The notes: a model not told the origin generated them from the sequence alone. Counted from the first letter of the stretch, positions 1-9,479 are shown. The stretch: 61,564 bases of DNA from BP-191 sp035940575 (GCA_035940575.1 DASZER010000017.1:1-61564); one strand, 5' to 3'. Made by a program: numbers and translations.

Positions 1-2171
1 CACGCGAGGTCGCCGGTCGCGGCCACCGCCCGCAGCGCCGTGTCGAGCGCGGCGGCCAGCGTCGCCTCGGCGGTCGCGGACAGCGCCTTGCCGACGTCCT
101 CGACGGGCACGAGCCCGAGCAGGTCGGCGCAGGCGATCCGCAGGAGCTCCAGGCGGCGCAGCGCGCGGGCCGTCGCGGCGGCCGCGTCGGGGCTCGTGGC
201 GCGGCCGACGACCGCGAGCAGCTCGCCCGTCAGCGCCTCGACCGGCCTCGGCACGAGGTCCGCGTCGCGCGCCACGAGCGCCGACGCCTCGGGCGCGCGG
301 GCGAGCAGGTCGGAGACGTAACGGCTCGCCGACAGCAGGCGGGCGAGGCGTTCGGCCGCGGCCTCCGAGTCGCGCAGCAGCGCGAGGAACCACGGCGACT
401 GCCCGAGCGCCTCGGCGACCGTGCGGAACGCGAGCAGCCCCGCGTCGGGGTCGTGCGCGTCGGCGAACCACGGCAGCATCACCGGCAGCATCGTGCGCAG
501 CACGAGCGCCCTTCGCGACAGGCCCGAGGTCAGTGCCTCGAGGTGGCGCAGCGCGCCCGCGGGGTCGTCGAAGCCGAGCGCGTCGAGCCGCTCGCGCGCC
601 GCCTCCGGCGTGAGCCGCAGCGCGTCGGGGCCGAGCCGCGCGACCGTCGAGAGCAGCGGGCGGTAGAAGAGCTTCTCGTGCAGGCGGCGCACCTCGACCG
701 CGTGCCGCGCCTGCGCCTCCCGCAGCTCGTCCACCGGGTCGCGACGGAACCGCAGCGACCGCGCCAGCCACTCGAGACCGGCCTCGTCCGCGGGCATCGT
801 GTGGGTGCGGCGCAGCCGCTGGAGCTGGAGCCTGTGCTCGACGGTCCGCAGGAACCTGTACGCCTCCGCGAGCCGCGCCGCGTCGTCCTCGGCGACGTAG
901 CCGCCGGCCGCGAGGCGGTCGAGCGCCTCCAGCGTCCCGCGCACCCGCAGCGTCTCGTCCGCGCGGCCGTGCACGAGCTGGAGGAGCTGCACGGCGAACT
1001 CCACGTCGCGCAGCCCGCCCGGCGCGAGCTTGAGCTGCCGCCCCGCCTCGGACGCGGGCACCGAGCCCTCGACCCGCCGCTTCATCGCGCGGATCTCCTC
1101 GACGAAGTCCGGCCGCTCCCCCGCCTGCCAGACGAGCGGCGCGATCGTGTCGACGTACGCCTGCCCGAGCGCGATGTCACCGGCGACGGGCCGCGCCTTG
1201 AGCAGCGCCTGGAACTCCCACGTCTTGGCCCAGCGCCGGTAGTACGCCTCGTGGCTGGCCAGCGTCCGCACGAGCGGCCCCGACTTGCCCTCGGGCCGCA
1301 ACGCCGCGTCCACCGGCCACAGCGCGCCCTCGCTCGTCGTCGTGCCGCAGGCGCGGATGACGCCGTTCGCGAGCAGCGTCGCGGTCCGCAGCGCCGCCGT
1401 CTCGTCGCCGCCGTCGAGCGGCTCGGCCACGAAGACGACGTCGACGTCGCTGACGTAGTTGAGCTCGCGGCCGCCGGTCTTGCCCATGCCGATGACCGCG
1501 ATCCGGGCCGGCGCCGCGCCGTCGGGCAGCCCGGCCACCGCGATCGCCAGCGCCGCCTCCAACGCCGCCGCCGCGAGGTCGGCGAGCTCGGCCGCGACGT
1601 CGTCCAGGGACACGTCGTGCTCGGTCAGGTCGCGGGCGGCGAGGTCGAGCAGCGCGGAGCGGTACGCCGCCCGCAGCGCGTCGAGCTGCTCGTCCCCCGC
1701 GCCCGCCGCGCGCGCGCCGCCGGTGCCCCACGGCAGCGTCTCCGTGGTGTCGGCGCCGACGGCGGCGAGCAGCCGCTGGCGCAGCCCGAGCGCGCTCGGG
1801 CGGCTCGTCCCGAACGTCGGCCTCCCCAGCGACGGCCAGTCGCGCGGGTGGCGTACGAGGTGGTCGCCGAGCGCCGTCGAGCAGGCGAGCACCGCGACGA
1901 GGCGGTCCCGCAGCGAGACGTCCGAGCGCAGCGCGGCCCGCAGCACGGCGGGCTTGGAGACGGCCTCGGCGAGGCGGTGCAGCGCGGTGAGGGCGAGGTC
2001 GGGGTTGGCCGAGGACCCGAGGGCCGCGACGACCGCCGCGGCGCCCGCGTCGACGGCGCCGCCGTCCCACAGGCGCAGCGGGCCCTCGGGGCCGAGCAGG
2101 CGCTCCGCGCGCGCGACGTCGGAGAAGCCGAGCCGCGCGAGCGCGGCGTTCGGCTCGGCGGCGCGCGTCAC
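1..2171 (-). CDS. glnE: Bifunctional glutamine synthetase adenylyltransferase/deadenylase (3' end off window)
   Basis: GlnE adds AMP to, and removes it from, glutamine synthetase according to nitrogen status. About 723 codons are visible. The protein begins VTRAAEPNAALARLGFSD and carries the first nucleotidyltransferase signature near residues 220-243 (GMGKTGGRELNYVSDVDVVF), followed by the helical regulatory part. The family is usually 950-1000 residues with a second nucleotidyltransferase domain, which would lie beyond position 1. The start is GTG at 2171. There is no Shine-Dalgarno, but a TACGTT hexamer (2184-2179) sits 7 nt upstream, consistent with a leaderless transcript. glnA lies upstream on the same strand at 8141-9466, as in mycobacteria, but here three unrelated genes separate the two. 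Confidence 0.93.
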   Translation of the reverse strand, partial: MTRAAEPNAALARLGFSDVARAERLLGPEGPLRLWDGGAVDAGAAAVVAALGSSANPDLALTALHRLAEAVSKPAVLRAALRSDVSLRDRLVAVLACSTALGDHLVRHPRDWPSLGRPTFGTSRPSALGLRQRLLAAVGADTTETLPWGTGGARAAGAGDEQLDALRAAYRSALLDLAARDLTEHDVSLDDVAAELADLAAAALEAALAIAVAGLPDGAAPARIAVIGMGKTGGRELNYVSDVDVVFVAEPLDGGDETAALRTATLLANGVIRACGTTTSEGALWPVDAALRPEGKSGPLVRTLASHEAYYRRWAKTWEFQALLKARPVAGDIALGQAYVDTIAPLVWQAGERPDFVEEIRAMKRRVEGSVPASEAGRQLKLAPGGLRDVEFAVQLLQLVHGRADETLRVRGTLEALDRLAAGGYVAEDDAARLAEAYRFLRTVEHRLQLQRLRRTHTMPADEAGLEWLARSLRFRRDPVDELREAQARHAVEVRRLHEKLFYRPLLSTVARLGPDALRLTPEAARERLDALGFDDPAGALRHLEALTSGLSRRALVLRTMLPVMLPWFADAHDPDAGLLAFRTVAEALGQSPWFLALLRDSEAAAERLARLLSASRYVSDLLARAPEASALVARDADLVPRPVEALTGELLAVVGRATSPDAAAATARALRRLELLRIACADLLGLVPVEDVGKALSATAEATLAAALDTALRAVAATGDLA

Positions 2172-2196
2172 GCCACGGAACGTAGCGCGCCGGGCG

Positions 2197-5013
2197 CTAG
2201 TGGATCGTCGCCTGCGCGACCTGGGTGCGGCGGCGGTAGGCCACCGCGCCCGCGCACGCCGACGCCATGGCCATGCCGGCGATCACGACGGCCGTCGCGG
2301 GCGCGGTGTGGCGCTCGTTCGACAGGCCGACCATCGCGAGCTGGTCCTCGTCCTGGATGCCGATGTCGTTCTCCGCCAGGGCGACCTGGATCTGCTTCTG
2401 CTTCTGCTCGGCGGCACCGGCCTGCGGGTTCACCTGCGGCTGGTTCTGGACCTGCGTCTGCGGCTGCGGGACCGGCTGCACCGGCGCGATGGGCGCGGGA
2501 ACGGGCTGCGGCTGGATCGGCGGCGGCTGGTTCGGCGGCTGGTTGGCGACCGAGTCCGGTCTGACCGGGCGCAGCGGCGGGGTGCCGCAGTTGACGGTCG
2601 TGACGGCCTTGGCGACGAGCAGGTTGCGCAGGCCGGCCTTGAGGTCGTGGGTGTACGACCCCGGCGCGACTCCCTTGCAGCTGTAGGTGACCTTGAAGCC
2701 GACCTTGGTGGCGTTCTTCGCGTTGATGCGCCAGTTCAGGCTGGTGGTCTTCTTGAGCGTCACGCCGTCGCTGACCTGCACCTCGAGGTCCTGCGGGTCC
2801 TGGAGCGCCTTGATGAGGTTCACCAGGGTCTTGTCGAGGCCGTAGTTCTCGCGGCAGACGAGGGGCTCGCCGGCCTTGATGTCGACGCGGTTGTCGCCGT
2901 CGCAGTCGGTCCCGCCGGGCGGGGCGAGCGCGCCGGTGAGGCGGGCCATCTCCTCCAGGTCGTGGTGCGCGTCCGGCACGCCCTGGGAGAGGCCGATCTG
3001 GCGGATGCCCATGTTGTGGAGCTGCTCGGCGACGACGCGGGCGTCGTTGTGGCCGCCGCGGATGTTCGTGCTGAACTTCTCGTCCGTCGCGTGCACGATC
3101 ACGCGAACGACCTCGCCGCCGGTACGCCAGCGGGCGTCCTGGTCGGGCTTGACGTTGTAGCCGGTGAGCGGGCCGAGGCCGAGCGAGTCGTAGCCGTCGC
3201 CGACCGCCGCCTGCCACAGCGACTCGAGCTGCGCCTCGTCGCCGGAGCCGCCGAAGCCGTCGATCTTCGAGAGCTGCGTGAACAGCGTGCCGTTGACGTC
3301 GCCGATCTCGCGCAGGCGCTCGTAGACCGGGCGCGGCTTGCTCTCGTCGCGGTCGGGGGTGTTCGGGTCGTCGATCGGCAGCTCCTGGCGGTCGGGCTGC
3401 ACGTTGATCTGCCCGACGCCGATCTTGACGTTGACGCCGGAGCGGACGAGCGACACGGCGACCTCGCCGAGGGAGCGCTTCAGCTCCTCGATGAGCGGCT
3501 GCATCGAGCCGGAGTTGTCGATGAGCAGGTAGAGGTCGATCGGCGTCGGCGCGGGCGGGACCGTCAGCGTGTAGTCGACGGTCTGCTCGCGGCCGAGCGG
3601 GAGGTTCAGCGTGAGGTTCGACGGCGTGATGCGGCCGAGCGGCGGCGGCGGGTCGACGCCGATGACCGGCGGCGCGATCGTCGTGTCGTCGGTGATCCGG
3701 GTGCCGAGGAAGCGCAGGATGCGGCGCTTGTCGCGCAGGAAGTACGTCGAGACGCTGCCGCCGGTCGCCGCCGAGATCTTGGCGTTGACGCCGATCGGCG
3801 TCGGCGGCGTGATCGACTGCCACCCGTACGTCATCTTGAACCGCAGCGGGTTGTCCCTGTCGCCGTACTCGTAGTCCTTGAAGCTGTAGCCGAAGATGCG
3901 CCACACCGTGACGCCGCCGCCGCTCGCCTGCGTCGCGACCGCGATGTCGCCGTCCTGGCGCTGCGACACGGACTCGACCGCGCCGAACGGGATCCGGCTG
4001 CGGATCCACTTGGCGCCCTCGAGGCGGATCATCTCGCCGCCGGAGCTGAACGCCAGGACCTTGACGGGGTTCGGCAGCTTGGTCGGCGCGTTGATCGACT
4101 CGACCGCGGTGAAGTTGAAGCCCGACTGGTCGAGGCCGTCCGGCACGGAGAACGACGCGCCGCCGTTCGTCGACTTGCGGAGCTGGCCGTTGGAGACGAC
4201 CCAGAGGGTGCGGCCGGTCGCGTCGTCGTCCTCGACCGAGAAGTAGCGGATGACGGCGGCGCCGTTGAGGTCGTTCGGGTCGGTGCGGCGCGTCCAGGTC
4301 TGGCCGCCGTCCGTCGAGCCCCAGAGCAGGCCGGGCGTGTTGCTGTCGTCCGAGCCGGCGCAGGGCACGGGGGGCGGCAGGCAGCCGCCGGGGCCGCCCT
4401 CGGGCGCCTTGGCGCTGCGGAACGACAGGTAGAGCACGTTCGGCGCGTCGGGGTGCGCCTTGAGCAGCAGCGGCTCGCCGACCGGCGGGAGCCCGGAGTC
4501 GCCGAGGCGCCAGGTGCGCTGGTCGCCGTCGCTGAGCAGGACGTGCGGGCGGCCCACGGTCGCGCCGGTGTCGAGCTCCTCCGCGAGCGCGATGACGCGG
4601 CCGTTGGACAGGATGTGCAGGTTGCGGATCTTGGTGAACTGGCCCGACAGCGGCACGCTCGCGTCGCGTGGGACCTGGTCGAGCCGGAGCCGCTCGGCCC
4701 AGGTGCAGCCTCCGTCGGAGGAGATCTGGATCGAGTTGCCGTTGGTGACGGCGAGGAGGTTCGGATCCTTGGGGGACACGCCGTACGCCGCGATGTCCTG
4801 CGCCGCCGCGCCGAGGCCCTGCGGGTCCACGAACCTCGGCGACTTGAACGTCTGCCAGCTCTTGCCGACCTGCCCGACGTTCCCCTTGAACGCGCACGTG
4901 GCGCCGCGGATGTCCTCCGCCTGGGACGCCGCGATCGGGACGGTGGCGGCCAGAGCCGCCACCGCCGCGATCAGGCGGAGCTTCGGACGACGTACGAGGG
5001 GGCTACGGGGCAT
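2197..5013 (-). CDS. Secreted/anchored VWA-domain protein with Asp-box (BNR-like) repeats
   Basis: This 938-residue protein has an N-terminal signal peptide (hydrophobic stretch about residues 13-30). An N-terminal half carries Asp-box motifs: SSDGGCTW near 98, STDGGQTW near 232, STNGGASF near 281. A von Willebrand A domain starts near residue 490 with an intact MIDAS motif (LLIDNSGSM). A Pro/Gln-rich linker follows, and a C-terminal membrane segment near 905-925 precedes a short basic tail. The layout suggests a surface-anchored binding protein with a beta-propeller-like head and a metal-dependent adhesion domain. No enzyme activity can be assigned. It lies 38 nt downstream of ftsH on the same strand, so the two may be cotranscribed, and 25 nt upstream of glnE. 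Confidence 0.8.
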   Translation of the reverse strand: MPRSPLVRRPKLRLIAAVAALAATVPIAASQAEDIRGATCAFKGNVGQVGKSWQTFKSPRFVDPQGLGAAAQDIAAYGVSPKDPNLLAVTNGNSIQISSDGGCTWAERLRLDQVPRDASVPLSGQFTKIRNLHILSNGRVIALAEELDTGATVGRPHVLLSDGDQRTWRLGDSGLPPVGEPLLLKAHPDAPNVLYLSFRSAKAPEGGPGGCLPPPVPCAGSDDSNTPGLLWGSTDGGQTWTRRTDPNDLNGAAVIRYFSVEDDDATGRTLWVVSNGQLRKSTNGGASFSVPDGLDQSGFNFTAVESINAPTKLPNPVKVLAFSSGGEMIRLEGAKWIRSRIPFGAVESVSQRQDGDIAVATQASGGGVTVWRIFGYSFKDYEYGDRDNPLRFKMTYGWQSITPPTPIGVNAKISAATGGSVSTYFLRDKRRILRFLGTRITDDTTIAPPVIGVDPPPPLGRITPSNLTLNLPLGREQTVDYTLTVPPAPTPIDLYLLIDNSGSMQPLIEELKRSLGEVAVSLVRSGVNVKIGVGQINVQPDRQELPIDDPNTPDRDESKPRPVYERLREIGDVNGTLFTQLSKIDGFGGSGDEAQLESLWQAAVGDGYDSLGLGPLTGYNVKPDQDARWRTGGEVVRVIVHATDEKFSTNIRGGHNDARVVAEQLHNMGIRQIGLSQGVPDAHHDLEEMARLTGALAPPGGTDCDGDNRVDIKAGEPLVCRENYGLDKTLVNLIKALQDPQDLEVQVSDGVTLKKTTSLNWRINAKNATKVGFKVTYSCKGVAPGSYTHDLKAGLRNLLVAKAVTTVNCGTPPLRPVRPDSVANQPPNQPPPIQPQPVPAPIAPVQPVPQPQTQVQNQPQVNPQAGAAEQKQKQIQVALAENDIGIQDEDQLAMVGLSNERHTAPATAVVIAGMAMASACAGAVAYRRRTQVAQATIH

Positions 5014-5051
5014 CGAGCCTGGTGCCTCTTCCGTGCTGGGGGTGGGTGTAC

Positions 5052-7187
5052 CTAGACGGTCGTCTTGGTGCGGCGGGTGCGGGACGCCGCACTCGTCGCG
5101 CGCGACGCCCTGGCCTTGCCGGTCGGGCTGATCTGCTCGCCCGCCATCTCGGCCTCGATCGGGGCGAGCACCTCCTGCAACGCCGCGCCCTCGAGGGTTT
5201 CTTCCTCGTCGAGGCGGCTGGCGAGCGCGTCGAGCGTGGCGCGGTGGCGCGCGAGGAGCGCCGTCGCCTCGTCCCGGGCCTCGGCCACGAGGCGGCGGAT
5301 CTCGTCGTCGATCAGCGACTGCGTCTCGTGCGAGATCTCCGCGTACGGGATGTCGTTGCCGAGGAAGCCCTCGCTGGCCTTGGCGAGCAGGCGGATCGGG
5401 CCGATGTCGCCCATGCCGTAGCGGGCGACCATGTCGCGCGCCATGTCGGTGGCCTGCTCGATGTCCTGCTCGCCGCCGGTCGAGCCCTCACCGAAGATGA
5501 GGTTCTCGGCCGCGATGCCGGCCATCTGGGTGACCAGCTTGCCGCGGAGCTGCGTACGGGAGAGCAGCGTCGCCTCGGCGTCGCCCTGGAGCTGCGTGGT
5601 GGCGACGGCGCGGCCGCGGGCCAGGATCGACACGCGGTGCACGTCCTCCGCGCGGCCCGCGGCGGCGGCCACGATGACGTGACCGGCCTCGTGGTACGCC
5701 GTGCGCTGGCGCTCCTCGACCGTGAGGACGCGGCCGCGGCGCTTCGGGCCGTTGAGGACGCGCTGGATGGCCTCCTCGAAGTCCTTCGGCGTCACCTCGG
5801 TGCGGTGCTCGCGGATCGTGAGCAGCGTGGCCTCGTTGACGACGTTCGCCAGGTCGGCGCCGGTGAAGCCCGGCGTGCGGCGGGCGACGAACTCCAGGTC
5901 CACGTCGGGCGCGAGCGGCTTGCCGCGGCCGTGGATCTTGAGGATGTGGATGCGGCCGTCGAGCTCGGGGCGCTCGATCGTGATGTGGCGGTCGAAGCGG
6001 CCGGGACGCATGAGGGCCGGGTCGAGGATGTCGGGGCGGTTGGTGGCGCCCATGACGACGATGCCGGCGCTGACCTCGAAGCCGTCCATCTCGACGAGGA
6101 GCTGGTTCAGCGTCTGCTCGCGCTCGTCGGAGCCACCGCCGCCGCCGCCCGAGCCACGCTTGCGGCCCGCGGCGTCGAGCTCGTCGATGAAGACGATGGC
6201 CGGGGCGGCCGCGCGGACGCGGGCGAACAGGTCACGGACACGCGCGGCGCCGACGCCCACGAGGGACTCGACGAACTCCGCGCCCGCGACCGAGAAGAAC
6301 GGCACGCCCGCCTCGCCGGCGACGGCCTTCGCCAGCAGCGTCTTGCCGGTGCCGGGAGGGCCGAAGAGCAGGACGCCCTTCGGGGGCGCGGCGCCCAGGG
6401 CCTCGTACTTGGCCGGGTTCATGAGGTAGTCGCGGACCTCGCGGAGCTCGGCCACCGCCTCGTCGGCGCCACCGACGTCGTCGAAGCCGATCGCGGACTT
6501 GCCCTTCTTGGCGTCGCCCTTGCCGATCTTGCCGAACGTCATGACCTCGCCGATGGCGCCGCCGCCCTGCTTGCCGAGCGAGAAGAGCAGCGCGAACAGG
6601 TTCGCGAGGATCATCAGCGGCAGCAGGAACGTCGAGACCGTGCGGACGACCTGCTTGTCGCCCTGCTTGTCGACGTAGTAGCGGGTGCCCGACGCCTTGA
6701 ACGAGTTGACCAGCGACGAGTACGCCTGGCCGTTCGACGGGATCGAGAAGTGGAACTTGCCGGCGGTCTGGTGCAGGTTGACCGGGGAGTCCGGCGGCAT
6801 CGACGGGTCGAGCGGGACGGAGATGTCCTTGCCGGTCTTCGGGTCGGTGACGTTGTGCAGCCACCCGAACTCGCCGACGACCTCGTTGTCCGCGTCGAGG
6901 ATGGTCGCGTTGGTGATGCGGCCCTGGTCCGCGAGCGCCTGGACCTCGGAGAGCAGCAGGCGGCGGCCCGGCGTCTCCGTGGAGTAGACGAAGTTCACGC
7001 ACAGCGCGAACGCCGCGAGGAGCACGAGCAGGGCGCCGACGAGGCCGTAGGCCAGGCCGCGACCGCCACCCTTGCGCTTCGCGGCGCGCTCGCGGCGCAC
7101 CTGGCGGATGTAGGACAGGACCTTGTCCTTGTTACGCCGGAGGGTCGCCTTGAAGCCCGGCTTCTCCTCGGTGGCTTCGACAGCCAT
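5052..7187 (-). CDS. ftsH: ATP-dependent zinc metalloprotease FtsH
   Basis: This is a membrane-bound AAA+ protease that degrades misfolded or regulatory membrane and cytosolic proteins. The 711-residue protein has a basic N-terminus, a membrane segment near 45-66, a short extracytoplasmic loop, a second membrane segment near 180-202, Walker A GPPGTGKT near 275, the second region of homology (ALMRPGRFDRH) and the zinc site HEAGH at 499-503. The start was set at ATG 7187 because GAGGAG lies 5 nt upstream. Extending the frame to 7382 would add an Arg-rich stretch unlike FtsH. The C-terminal tail is basic and Ser/Thr/Arg-rich (ending TRRTKTTV). The protein conforms to the family, so confidence is high. 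Confidence 0.96.
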   Translation of the reverse strand: MAVEATEEKPGFKATLRRNKDKVLSYIRQVRRERAAKRKGGGRGLAYGLVGALLVLLAAFALCVNFVYSTETPGRRLLLSEVQALADQGRITNATILDADNEVVGEFGWLHNVTDPKTGKDISVPLDPSMPPDSPVNLHQTAGKFHFSIPSNGQAYSSLVNSFKASGTRYYVDKQGDKQVVRTVSTFLLPLMILANLFALLFSLGKQGGGAIGEVMTFGKIGKGDAKKGKSAIGFDDVGGADEAVAELREVRDYLMNPAKYEALGAAPPKGVLLFGPPGTGKTLLAKAVAGEAGVPFFSVAGAEFVESLVGVGAARVRDLFARVRAAAPAIVFIDELDAAGRKRGSGGGGGGSDEREQTLNQLLVEMDGFEVSAGIVVMGATNRPDILDPALMRPGRFDRHITIERPELDGRIHILKIHGRGKPLAPDVDLEFVARRTPGFTGADLANVVNEATLLTIREHRTEVTPKDFEEAIQRVLNGPKRRGRVLTVEERQRTAYHEAGHVIVAAAAGRAEDVHRVSILARGRAVATTQLQGDAEATLLSRTQLRGKLVTQMAGIAAENLIFGEGSTGGEQDIEQATDMARDMVARYGMGDIGPIRLLAKASEGFLGNDIPYAEISHETQSLIDDEIRRLVAEARDEATALLARHRATLDALASRLDEEETLEGAALQEVLAPIEAEMAGEQISPTGKARASRATSAASRTRRTKTTV

Positions 7188-7400
7188 GGTTCTCCTCGAT
7201 CGGTACGACTCGGTGTCGGCGGGACGTCGTTCCCGCACCGTCCGTGACGGCGGGGACTGGGGGCTCGCCGAGCGCAGGGGTGCGTTGTTCAAGTCAGGAG
7301 TCGTACGTCGCCGTTGCGGTTCGGTGCGGATCCGGACTTTCCGCCGGAAGGTGACCGTAACCCGACACGGATGTCGTGTCACGGGTCCGACAGGCGGGGA
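7188..7400. other. ftsH upstream region, no gene
   Basis: These 213 nt between the ftsH start and the amidotransferase stop hold the ftsH ribosome binding site (GAGGAG) and a hairpin at 7361-7385 that probably ends the glnA-amidotransferase transcript. Reading frames here give only Arg-rich products. I see no convincing promoter hexamers for ftsH. Confidence 0.5.
7361..7385 (-). terminator. Probable terminator of the glnA-amidotransferase operon
   Basis: Read on the minus strand, CCCG-TG-ACACG pairs with CGTGTCGGG around a 5-nt loop (ACATC). This gives a nine-pair GC-rich stem with a two-base bulge, 15 nt past the amidotransferase stop. Only a short T run follows, which is usual for GC-rich actinomycete terminators. 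Confidence 0.45.
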
Positions 7401-8144
7401 TCACCCACCGTTCGACGGGACGATCCGGACCTCCTGCACGTACCGGGCGAAGCGTGCGGCAACGGGCGCCCAGGTGCGTTCGAGCTCGGGCCAGGCGCGC
7501 TCCGCGTCGCGCGCGGCCGCGTCGGGGTCGGCACCGGCGGCCCGTACGTCCTCCGCGTCCTGCGCCGCCCAGCGCACGACCATGCTCGGCGTCGCCTCGG
7601 GGTGGAACTGCAGCCCCCACGCCGACTCCCCCACGCGGAACGCCTGGTGCGGGTACGCCGCGCTCCCGCCGAGCAGCGTGGCGCCGCGCGGGAGGGCGAG
7701 GACCTCGTCCCAGTGCCACTGCACGGCGTTCACGATCGGGGGGAGGTCGTGGAGCAGCGGGTCGGCCTGCGCGGCGGCGCCGAGGTGCACGCGGCAGACG
7801 CCGACCTCGGGGCCGATGCGGCCGCGGACGACCTCGCCGCCGGTCGCCTGGGCGAGGAGCTGCGCGCCGAGGCAGACGCCGAGCGTGGGGACGTCGCGGG
7901 CCACCGCGTGGCGGATCAGCGCCATCTCGTCGTTCAGCCACCGGTGGGTGGTCGCGGCGTCGGGCACGCCCATCGCGCCGCCCATCACGACCAGCGCGTC
8001 GTAGCCGTCGGGCAGCGTGCTCGGCGGCGGGCCGTCCTCGTACGTCCTGTGCACGTCGAGGTCGAGGCCGTTCGCCGGCAGCCACCCGGCGAACGCGCCC
8101 GCGCCCTCCTCGCGGATGTGCTCGACGAGCAGGGCCTTGCTCAC
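7401..8144 (-). CDS. Class I glutamine amidotransferase-like protein
   Basis: This 247-residue protein has the class I GATase fold: an oxyanion segment GGAMGVPD, the nucleophile elbow GVCLGAQLLA with its Cys, and the His-Glu pair in QFHPEAT. It probably hydrolyses glutamine, or a gamma-glutamyl compound, in the cytosol; the acceptor is unknown. The start is GTG 8144, whose GTGA overlaps the glutamine synthetase stop, so translation is probably coupled and the two act in one operon. The pairing with a glutamine synthetase-type enzyme resembles gamma-glutamyl polyamine pathways (PuuA/PuuD), but nothing here proves that substrate. Confidence 0.85.
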   Translation of the reverse strand: MSKALLVEHIREEGAGAFAGWLPANGLDLDVHRTYEDGPPPSTLPDGYDALVVMGGAMGVPDAATTHRWLNDEMALIRHAVARDVPTLGVCLGAQLLAQATGGEVVRGRIGPEVGVCRVHLGAAAQADPLLHDLPPIVNAVQWHWDEVLALPRGATLLGGSAAYPHQAFRVGESAWGLQFHPEATPSMVVRWAAQDAEDVRAAGADPDAAARDAERAWPELERTWAPVAARFARYVQEVRIVPSNGG

Positions 8145-9466
8145 AGCACGGGGAGGTAGCGCGCGGTCTCGAACGGCGTCACCTGGCGGCGGTACTCCTC
8201 CCACTCGTTGCGCTTGTTGCGCAGGAAGAAGTCGAACATCTGCTCCCCGAGCGTCTCCGCGACGAGCTCGCTCTGCTCCATGCTGCGGATCGCGTCGGAC
8301 AGGCTCCCGGGGAGGCGTTCGAAGCCCATCGCCCTGCGCTCGGAGTCGGTGAGGCTCCACACGTCGTCCTCGGCCTCGGGCGGGAGCTCGTAGCCCTCCT
8401 CGATGCCCTTGAGGCCGGCGGCGAGGACGACGGCGAACGCGAGGTACGGGTTGCACGCCGGGTCGGGCGAGCGGATCTCGATGCGCGTCGACTGGCCCTT
8501 GTTCGGCTTGTACATGGGGATGCGGACGAGCGCGCTGCGGTTGTTGTGGCCCCAGCAGACGTACGACGGCGCCTCGCCGCCGCTGATCAGCCGCTTGTAC
8601 GAGTTCACCCACTGGTTGGTCACGCCGGTGATCTCGGGCGCGTGGCGGAGCAGGCCCGCGATGAACGCCTTCGCCACCTTCGAGAGCTGGAACTCCTCGC
8701 CGGGCTCGTAGAACGCGTTGCGGTCCCCCTCGAACAGGCTCAGGTGCGTGTGCATCCCCGAGCCCGCGCTGTCGGCGAGCGGCTTCGGCATGAACGACGC
8801 GTAGATGCCCTGCGCGAGCGCCACCTCCTTCACGAGGTGGCGGAACGTCATCACGTTGTCCGCCGTCGTCAGCGCGTCGGCGTAGCGCAGGTCGATCTCG
8901 TGCTGGCCCGGCGAGTACTCGTGGTGGCTGAACTCCACCGAGATGCCCATCTTCTCGAGCATCGTGATCGCCTGGCGGCGGAAGTCGTGGCTGTGGTCGT
9001 GCGGCGTGAGGTCGAAGTAGCCGCCGTTGTCGACCGGCTCGGCGGCCTTGTTGTCGCGGAACAGGAAGAACTCGATCTCGGGGTGCGTGTAGAAGGTGAA
9101 GCCGGCGTCGGCCGCCTTCTGCAGCGCCCTGCGGAGCACCCAGCGCGGGTCGGCCTCGGACGGCGTCCCGTCCGGCATGACGATGTCGCAGAACATCCGC
9201 GCCGTGCCCGGGCTCTCGCCGCGCCACGGCAGGATCTGGAACGTCGCCGGGTCCGGCTTGGCGAGCATGTCCGACTCGTGCACGCGGGCGAAGCCCTCGA
9301 CCGCGCTGCCGTCGAAGCCGATCCCCTCGGCGAACGCCCCCTCCAGCTCCGCCGGCGCGATCGCGACCGACTTGAGGAAGCCGAGCACGTCGGTGAACCA
9401 GAGCCGGATGAACCGGATGTCGCGCTCCTCCATGGTGCGGAGCACGAAGCGGTACTGCTCGTCCAT
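8141..9466 (-). CDS. glnA: Glutamine synthetase, type I (GlnA2-like)
   Basis: This 441-residue enzyme of the GS-I family ligates ammonia to glutamate using ATP. Visible family features are the N-terminal beta-grasp domain with the Asp-latch-like FDGSAVEGF, the metal-binding HPEIEFFLF segment, GSGMHTHLS, and the RIEIRSPDPACNPYLA region. The segment EGYELPPEAEDD keeps a Tyr where the adenylylation site of GlnA1 lies; I did not prove that it is modified. Sequence style matches GlnA2 of Mycobacterium and Streptomyces, which is encoded next to glnE. The start is ATG 9466. A TACGCT hexamer (9479-9474) lies 7 nt upstream with no Shine-Dalgarno, suggesting a leaderless mRNA. It heads the operon with the amidotransferase. 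Confidence 0.93.
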   Translation of the reverse strand: MDEQYRFVLRTMEERDIRFIRLWFTDVLGFLKSVAIAPAELEGAFAEGIGFDGSAVEGFARVHESDMLAKPDPATFQILPWRGESPGTARMFCDIVMPDGTPSEADPRWVLRRALQKAADAGFTFYTHPEIEFFLFRDNKAAEPVDNGGYFDLTPHDHSHDFRRQAITMLEKMGISVEFSHHEYSPGQHEIDLRYADALTTADNVMTFRHLVKEVALAQGIYASFMPKPLADSAGSGMHTHLSLFEGDRNAFYEPGEEFQLSKVAKAFIAGLLRHAPEITGVTNQWVNSYKRLISGGEAPSYVCWGHNNRSALVRIPMYKPNKGQSTRIEIRSPDPACNPYLAFAVVLAAGLKGIEEGYELPPEAEDDVWSLTDSERRAMGFERLPGSLSDAIRSMEQSELVAETLGEQMFDFFLRNKRNEWEEYRRQVTPFETARYLPVL

Positions 9467-9473
9467 GCCAGCG

Positions 9474-9479
9474 AGCGTA
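9474..9479 (-). promoter_or_regulatory. Putative -10 hexamer (TACGCT) of glnA, leaderless
   Basis: The hexamer ends 7 nt before the glnA ATG, where there is no ribosome binding site. The same arrangement recurs at nine operon heads in this window. Confidence 0.4.

Noticed and set aside
1459..5055. Long plus-strand frame across glnE and the VWA gene
   Set aside because: It is a shadow of two well-supported minus-strand genes, with biased composition and no domains.
7188..7382. Longer ftsH start at 7382
   Set aside because: It would add 65 Arg-rich residues unlike FtsH, while ATG 7187 has GAGGAG at the right distance.
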